Below, piece by piece: positions 7,096-10,745 of a stretch of DNA of 10,745 nucleotides. The notes under the pieces were generated by a model. The model searched no databases, was not told the DNA's origin, and saw only the letters and a program-made list of their open reading frames with translations. Each line of letters starts with the position of its first letter. Within the stretch, counting starts at the first letter, position 1. The stretch spans positions 1 to 10,745 of the forward strand of contig JAOZRC010000120.1 in the NCBI GenBank assembly GCA_029940345.1. The letters are read 5' to 3'. The translations under genes were made by a program, and so were the position numbers. Source of the DNA: Desulfobacterales bacterium. GTDB lineage: Bacteria; Desulfobacterota; Desulfobacteria; Desulfobacterales; JAUCGF01.

Positions 7096-7986
7096 CTAAA
7101 CCAGCATAGCGACATGAAACACCTGCCATGAACTATTTTTTAAAAGTTCTTTTTTGACATGATCGGCTTTGACGTTGTCTGTAAACAATCCAAAAACAGT
7201 CGGACCGCTGCCCGACATCAATGCACCGCTTGCCCCATGATGAATCAGCGCTTTTTGGGCCTTCCGAACTTCCGAGTGCCGATGCATTGTAACCGTTTCA
7301 AGATCATTGCATAAACATTCAATCATGTCAAAAGAATGTTCATTATCAAAAAAGAGCTTTTTAAGCCTTTGTTTACATTTTGTCAATCCCAAATTAAGAT
7401 TATCGTACACTGAAGCTGTTGAAACATAAATTTGGGGATACACCAACAGAACCGGTAATGGTTTAATCTGTTGAAATTGTTTTAATTTTTCACCCACTCC
7501 TTCCGCAATAGCAGGTTTTCTAAAAATAAAAAAAGGAACATCGGCACCCAGGGTCAGCCCCAATGCGCTCAACTCATCTTCGGAAAACGGATTCTTATGA
7601 TAATGGTTTAAACCCAGCAAAACAGCCGCTGCATCACTGCTTCCACCACCCAGACCGGCAGCTACCGGTATTTTTTTATCTAAGATAATTTCAACGCCCG
7701 CATCTATTTGCAGTTGACGCAAAAACAGATGCGCTGCACGCCATGCCAGGTTTGTTTCATCTCCAGGAACCTGGGGATGCGAACAGACAACAGAAATATT
7801 CGCAACATCGAAATTAAGTGTGACAGAGTCATATAAACTTACACAGCACATTAAAGAAAACAGATCATGATATCCGTCCGGCCTTTTTCCCGTAACGTGT
7901 AAAAAAAGGTTTATCTTGGCGGGCGCAAGGATATTGACTGAATCACTTTTTGTATCGTATTTCAGTTTCAGTTTTTTTATAACCAA
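7096..7986 (-). CDS. ispE: 4-diphosphocytidyl-2-C-methyl-D-erythritol kinase
   Basis: GHMP-family kinase that phosphorylates CDP-methylerythritol with ATP in the MEP pathway to isopentenyl diphosphate. The protein is 296 aa. Diagnostic parts are PAKINLFLHVTGKRPDGYHDL at 22-42 with active-site Lys24, the ATP-binding loop PVAAGLGGGSSDAAA at 107-121, GADVPFF at 147-153 with catalytic Asp149, and MSGSGPTVFGLF at 257-268. The only start codon before the conserved region is TTG at 7986, directly after the TGA of the DUF1844 gene and in the same frame. No ribosome-binding site precedes it, so translation probably depends on reinitiation by ribosomes ending the upstream gene. The N-terminus of about 17 residues is slightly longer and more basic than usual. 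Confidence 0.95.
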   Translation of the reverse strand: MVIKKLKLKYDTKSDSVNILAPAKINLFLHVTGKRPDGYHDLFSLMCCVSLYDSVTLNFDVANISVVCSHPQVPGDETNLAWRAAHLFLRQLQIDAGVEIILDKKIPVAAGLGGGSSDAAAVLLGLNHYHKNPFSEDELSALGLTLGADVPFFIFRKPAIAEGVGEKLKQFQQIKPLPVLLVYPQIYVSTASVYDNLNLGLTKCKQRLKKLFFDNEHSFDMIECLCNDLETVTMHRHSEVRKAQKALIHHGASGALMSGSGPTVFGLFTDNVKADHVKKELLKNSSWQVFHVAMLV

Positions 7987-8370
7987 TCAACACGTTGTCT
8001 TTTTCACATAGTTAATCTTCAGTTCATAAAGGATGTTCGTGATCAACTGTTTTTCTTCGGGCGTTAAATTCCCGCCTGTTTTGCTTTCCAACATGGATAG
8101 CGTATCAATTGTCTGTTTAGCGAGGGGTAAATTGACAGACTTCGTATTCGTCCCCGGGTCGTTCATCATGCCCATGTTGACCAATGCTGAAGCATTCAAT
8201 GAAATGATAAAGGTGGCAAATGATATTTCAGGAAGTTGTGTTCCTTCCTTACAAGTCCCATTATTTTTTTTTTCCGATGAGGCGCCTTCTCTATCTTTGA
8301 GGAGCACTTTTTTTACTTTATTCACTAGGTCTTCAGTGTCTTTTAAAATGAAATCCGGCTGTTCAGGCAT
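7987..8370 (-). CDS. DUF1844 domain protein of unknown function
   Basis: A small cytoplasmic protein of 127 aa. Residues 46-122 match the DUF1844 pattern as I recall it: a LPEISFATFIISLNASALVNMG start, a SVNLPLAKQTIDTLSMLESKT centre and a NLTPEEKQLITNILYELKINYV end. The N-terminal 45 residues are charged and probably flexible. No catalytic residues or membrane segments are evident; the domain looks mostly helical. The start at 8370 was chosen because GGGAG lies 7 bases upstream; an in-frame TTG at 8430 has no ribosome-binding site. The gene abuts ispE with no gap and in frame. Association with the ispE-prs-rplY region suggests a role linked to the cell envelope or translation, but the function is not known. 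Confidence 0.85.
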   Translation of the reverse strand: MPEQPDFILKDTEDLVNKVKKVLLKDREGASSEKKNNGTCKEGTQLPEISFATFIISLNASALVNMGMMNDPGTNTKSVNLPLAKQTIDTLSMLESKTGGNLTPEEKQLITNILYELKINYVKKTTC

Positions 8371-8430
8371 TTCCGATCTCCCTATAACGGATGTTTCCCA
8401 AATACAGTAATGATCGTCTATTTTTATCAA

Positions 8431-8600
8431 AACTGGATGTTAAAACATTTTTTTATAACGAAAATATTGATTTAATAGCTTTTGTCAAGAATAAAGCCGT
8501 TATTTCGAACATGTTAATAGATTAGATAGTTGGAAATTTGATTTTATTTCGAATAGATAGATATTGAAGATAAACAACTTAAAAAAAACGAATCTGAAAA
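8431..8600. other. AT-rich intergenic stretch between the operon promoter and element E3
   Basis: No gene is apparent. Apart from the promoter pair at 8461-8488, the stretch contains A/T-rich runs and no recognisable repeat, hairpin or operator. The 6-bp left target duplication of element E3 (TGAAAA) is at 8595-8600. Confidence 0.5.
8461..8488 (-). promoter_or_regulatory. Putative sigma70-type promoter of the DUF1844-ispE-prs operon
   Basis: On the minus strand a perfect -35 TTGACA (8488-8483) is followed by 16 bases and the -10 TATTTT (8466-8461), which matches four of six consensus positions. Transcription would start near 8454, leaving a leader of roughly 85 bases before the start codon at 8370. 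The surroundings are strongly AT-rich. It is the best promoter-like pair in this gap but has not been tested against background. Confidence 0.5.
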
Positions 8601-8660
8601 GGGCATCCTTCATATTAATCTAAAAGTAGTTTACACTTTTAAAGGAGTGCGGCCCTTAAA

Positions 8661-8733
8661 GAACCACTAATGAACACGAATAAACACGAATGATTGATTT
8701 TTATCAGAGTTCATTAGCGTTTATTCGTGGTTC
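8661..8733. repeat. Imperfect palindrome of 10-bp units (GAACCAC type)
   Basis: The left arm starts GAACCACTAATGAACACG and consists of about three tandem 10-bp units of the type AACACGAATR. The right arm at 8709-8733 is its inverse complement, with about 20 of 25 positions matching. The 15-base loop is A/T rich. Dispersed repeats with AACCACGAATR-like wording occur in many bacterial genomes in my recollection, so this part may be an independent repeat nested in E3. Confidence 0.65.
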
Positions 8734-8780
8734 GCCTTTTTTATGTATCCTATTCAAAAATTATGGCTAAATGCGGCTCT

Positions 8781-8866
8781 GGAGCGTGAAAATTAAGCAT
8801 AGCGGTCTTTCGCAAAGTTGATTTGCGAAAGACCGTTCCGCTCCGCCCACTTAACTTTCGCACTCC
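8781..8866. repeat. Large palindrome with perfect 14-bp inner stem
   Basis: The inner arms CGGTCTTTCGCAAA (8803-8816) and TTTGCGAAAGACCG (8822-8835) are exact inverse complements around GTTGA. The outer arms GGAGCGTGAAAATTAAG (8781-8797) and CTTAACTTTCGCACTCC (8850-8866) pair with a few mismatches, and traces of symmetry continue outward (ATGGCTAAAT against ATTTACCAT). Its GGAGTGCG-type edges are shared with the palindrome at 1144-1194, but the core sequence is different. Confidence 0.8.
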
Positions 8867-8947
8867 ATATTTACCATTGAATTTAAATAAGATACTTTTT
8901 TATGACTACCTAATTGTTAACTGGCAAATGAAGGATGCCCTGAAAAG

Positions 8948-9679
8948 CTATAGAAGATATGGAATTTTCTGATTTAGCATGATTGTTTGCAAATTGATAT
9001 GAACGTCATAGATCAAAATTTCGACGCCGTCGGCCGCCGCCCGGCGAAGTGCCTTACCGTATGCCGGGTCTATGGAATCAGCGGGTTTAAAAAGGGTTGC
9101 ATCTGTTCTTTGAATCAAATAAAAGATAACACAGTGGTAGCCCTCTTTTGTCAATTGGCGCAATGTTTCGAGATGTTTTAAGCCTCTGGCAGTGACCGCA
9201 TCCGGGAATTGAGCGATGCCATTGTCGACCAAAGTGCAGTTTTTAATCTCAATATAACATTGATCACGGCCATCTTTTTGCAACACCATATCCAGGCGGG
9301 TGTGATTGCCGACGTTCACTTCTTTCTTTACACGATCATAGCCGCGCAACGATTCCACCCGACCTGTTTCGATTGACAGGGCTGCCAGACGGTTGGGAAC
9401 CAGCGTATTAACGCCCACCAATGAGGTTGGCATCTCAATCAGTTCCCAAGTGTACTTTAATTTGCGCCGCGGATTATCATGATATGACAAATAAACATTT
9501 CGCCCCGGTTCGCAACAGGATGTCATTCTGCCCGAGTTGGGGCAATGAGCGACCACCAACTCCCCATTTTTCAGGCGAATATCCGCCATAAAGCGTTTAT
9601 ATCGTTTTACCAATGTGCCCGGAATCAGTTGGGGCCATGCGAGACTGGCCGATTTTGTGGTTGGTGTTACTGAATTCAT
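8948..9679 (-). CDS. sfsA: SfsA family protein (sugar fermentation stimulation homologue)
   Basis: The protein is 243 aa, the normal family length. Landmarks are VAHCPNSGRM at 43-52, NRLAALSIETGRVESLRGY at 96-114, VGNHTRLDMVL at 123-133, CYIEIKNCTL at 141-150 and FPDAVTARGLKHLETL at 158-173. Asp130, Glu144 and Lys146 form a D...ExK arrangement, in line with the PD-(D/E)XK nuclease-like fold assigned to SfsA. The N-terminal part is OB-like and probably binds nucleic acid. In E. coli the protein was linked to maltose metabolism, but its biochemical role is unsettled. AGGATG lies 6 bases before the ATG. The gene diverges from the acetyltransferase gene across 38 bases, and the MITE-like element E3 begins one base beyond its stop. 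Confidence 0.93.
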   Translation of the reverse strand: MNSVTPTTKSASLAWPQLIPGTLVKRYKRFMADIRLKNGELVVAHCPNSGRMTSCCEPGRNVYLSYHDNPRRKLKYTWELIEMPTSLVGVNTLVPNRLAALSIETGRVESLRGYDRVKKEVNVGNHTRLDMVLQKDGRDQCYIEIKNCTLVDNGIAQFPDAVTARGLKHLETLRQLTKEGYHCVIFYLIQRTDATLFKPADSIDPAYGKALRRAAADGVEILIYDVHINLQTIMLNQKIPYLL

Positions 9680-9717
9680 TTATCATCCTTCATATAGAAA
9701 TTCCTAAAGCTAAAATA

Positions 9718-10632
9718 ATGATGATCAGAAATTATCGTTCAGAAGACCTGAATTATCTTTTAAAGCTGGCAGACCAAACTGAAACGCGATCAGATTCAGG
9801 TGATAGCGTTTCCAAATGGCAATTACTTGAATATATCGGTCACCCAGGCTCTAGTCCGACAAAAGACCTGTTTGTTGCCGAAAGCGATGGAAATATTTGC
9901 GGGTTTATCAGTGTCTTTGCAGAGCCGGGAATCGGTCGGGCCTTGTTAAATTGTCAAGTTCTACCGTCGCACCGTCGCCAGGGCATTGGAACAGTGCTGT
10001 CAGATTGCGCCTTAAAACGCGCCGCTCAATCCGGTGTTAATGTTGTACAAGCAAATATTTCAGAAAGCAATGCGGTCGCCAAAAAGCGACTAACGTCTAT
10101 GAATTTTCAATATATTCGTAATTTTTTCGAGCTTCAAGCAAATATCTACAAGAACTCCTTACCGATTGTCAAGTCCGCTGAATATGTTATCCGGCCGATG
10201 CGACAGGGTGAAGAAAAAACACTGACAATGCTTCAAAATCGCTGCTTTGCCGGGTCATGGGGCTTTAATCCCAATACAGTAAATGAAATAATATATCGCC
10301 TTAACCTCAAAGGGTGCGGCCATCAGGATATACAAATGACCTTTTGGAAAGATCTGCCGGTCGCCTATTGCTGGACACGCGTGAACCATACCGTAAAAAA
10401 GATTGACCCGGAGAATAAAGCGAACATTCAGATGATGGGTGTTCATCCGGATTATCGCATCCGGGGCATTGGCAAGCAAACGTTGCTTGCAAGCCTGTCA
10501 GACCTTGCGGACAAAGGTTGTGATATCGTTGAATTGACCGTTGATGCTAACAACCGGGCGGGCCTTGCGCTATATAAAGGATTAGGTTTCAAGGTGTTGG
10601 AAACCACCGAATGGTATGAAAAAAGGGTGTAG
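9718..10632 (+). CDS. Tandem GNAT N-acetyltransferase
   Basis: A 304-aa protein with two GNAT folds in a row. In the N-terminal domain (about 1-145) the acetyl-CoA motif is VLPSHRRQGIGTVL at 81-94. In the C-terminal domain (about 156-304) it is GVHPDYRIRGIGKQTLL at 241-257, followed by DANNRAGLALYKGLGF at 276-291, which is motif B. Both motifs keep the Q/RxxGxG/A pattern, so both sites may bind acetyl-CoA. The arrangement resembles mycothiol synthase MshD, but that pathway is not expected here, so the substrate is unknown. Start: the double ATG at 9718/9721 comes directly before the IRNYRSEDL opening strand of the fold; a longer in-frame start at 9613 would overlap sfsA antisense and is rejected. 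No strong ribosome-binding site is visible. It is divergent from sfsA. Confidence 0.85.
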   Translation: MMIRNYRSEDLNYLLKLADQTETRSDSGDSVSKWQLLEYIGHPGSSPTKDLFVAESDGNICGFISVFAEPGIGRALLNCQVLPSHRRQGIGTVLSDCALKRAAQSGVNVVQANISESNAVAKKRLTSMNFQYIRNFFELQANIYKNSLPIVKSAEYVIRPMRQGEEKTLTMLQNRCFAGSWGFNPNTVNEIIYRLNLKGCGHQDIQMTFWKDLPVAYCWTRVNHTVKKIDPENKANIQMMGVHPDYRIRGIGKQTLLASLSDLADKGCDIVELTVDANNRAGLALYKGLGFKVLETTEWYEKRV

Positions 10633-10745
10633 CCAACGTCTGATGTATACTTGCAAAGGCCATAATTTGGGATTTCCATTTTTTGATTATCTAAGAGCCT
10701 GTTTGAAAAGTCTTAAATCGGCTGCAAAAGCGTGAGAACGGTTCT

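Larger units (their letters stand above)
8601..8940. mobile_element. Complete 340-bp MITE-like element (copy E3)
   Basis: The element starts with GGGCATCCTTCAT at 8601-8613 and ends with the exact inverse complement at 8928-8940. TGAAAA flanks it directly on both sides (8595-8600 and 8941-8946), as expected of a 6-bp target-site duplication. It has no coding capacity, so it would have to be moved in trans. Inside, in order, are a small hairpin (8622-8640), a GGAGTGCG edge (8644-8651), an imperfect palindrome of 10-bp units (8661-8733) and a large palindrome (8781-8866). Its two ends differ beyond the terminal repeat, and each is matched by another copy: the left end at 53-91, the right end at 1231-1255. 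It sits one base from the sfsA stop. The transposase family is unknown. Confidence 0.75.

Noticed and set aside
7984..7992. Selenocysteine at the UGA between the DUF1844 gene and ispE
   Set aside because: No bacterial SECIS-like hairpin with a G-bearing loop follows the UGA, and both genes are complete families separately.
8371..8430. TTG start at 8430 for the DUF1844 gene
   Set aside because: No ribosome-binding site, while ATG at 8370 has GGGAG at proper spacing.
8601..8940. CRISPR array
   Set aside because: The repeats are palindromic or tandem 10-mers without regular spacers, and no cas genes are present.
9613..9717. Longer start of the acetyltransferase gene at 9613
   Set aside because: It would run antisense inside sfsA, and the GNAT fold begins at the double ATG at 9718.
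10633..10745. Possible insertion sequence edge after the acetyltransferase gene (GAGCCTGTTTGAAAAG)
   Set aside because: Only one end would be visible at the window border; there is no inverted partner and no gene, so nothing supports it.

Overview
The window reads as a piece of chromosome from a Gram-negative bacterium, most likely a deltaproteobacterium (Desulfobacterota), possibly of the Desulfobacterales type. This is inferred from gene content and order, not from a database search. A DUF1844 gene, ispE, tRNA-Gln, prs, a CTC-type rplY and pth in one run, followed by a carD-family regulator and an rluD-type gene, resembles what I recall from Geobacter-like and sulfate-reducing relatives. 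Base composition is moderate to slightly AT-rich, with AT-rich gaps between genes.

Layout. From 8370 down to 2414 everything is on the minus strand and packed like an operon: DUF1844 protein, ispE, tRNA-Gln(UUG), prs, rplY, pth and hppA. A sigma70-like promoter is proposed at 8461-8488. A hairpin with a U-run at 2188-2220 probably terminates the run. A 590-base AT-rich gap follows, holding an inverted-repeat structure (1899-2150). Then come carD (1267-1824) and the pseudouridine synthase gene (128-1129), also on minus. On the other side of the operon, beyond a gap of roughly 580 bases, sfsA (minus) and a tandem GNAT acetyltransferase gene (plus) diverge from a 38-base spacer.

The genes are mostly housekeeping. 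They cover isoprenoid precursors (IspE), PRPP supply (Prs), the ribosome and translation (L25/CTC, peptidyl-tRNA hydrolase, tRNA-Gln, 23S pseudouridylation), rRNA-type promoter control (CarD/CdnL) and pyrophosphate-driven proton pumping (HppA). HppA carries the lysine signature of the K+-independent class. Its gene starts 14 bases after pth, so the pump appears to be made together with enzymes whose products feed pyrophosphate-releasing reactions.

The most unusual content lies between the genes. A complete 340-bp MITE-like element (8601-8940) has perfect 13-bp terminal inverted repeats (GGGCATCCTTCAT) and a 6-bp direct repeat (TGAAAA) on each side. Related ends occur at 77-91 and 1241-1255. 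The element carries large palindromes with conserved edges (GGAGTGC/GCACTCC) but different cores. Every copy sits just downstream of a minus-strand stop codon, which suggests either a preference for inserting at gene ends or a role as a 3'-UTR RNA structure. I saw no CRISPR array, prophage, rRNA or transposase gene.
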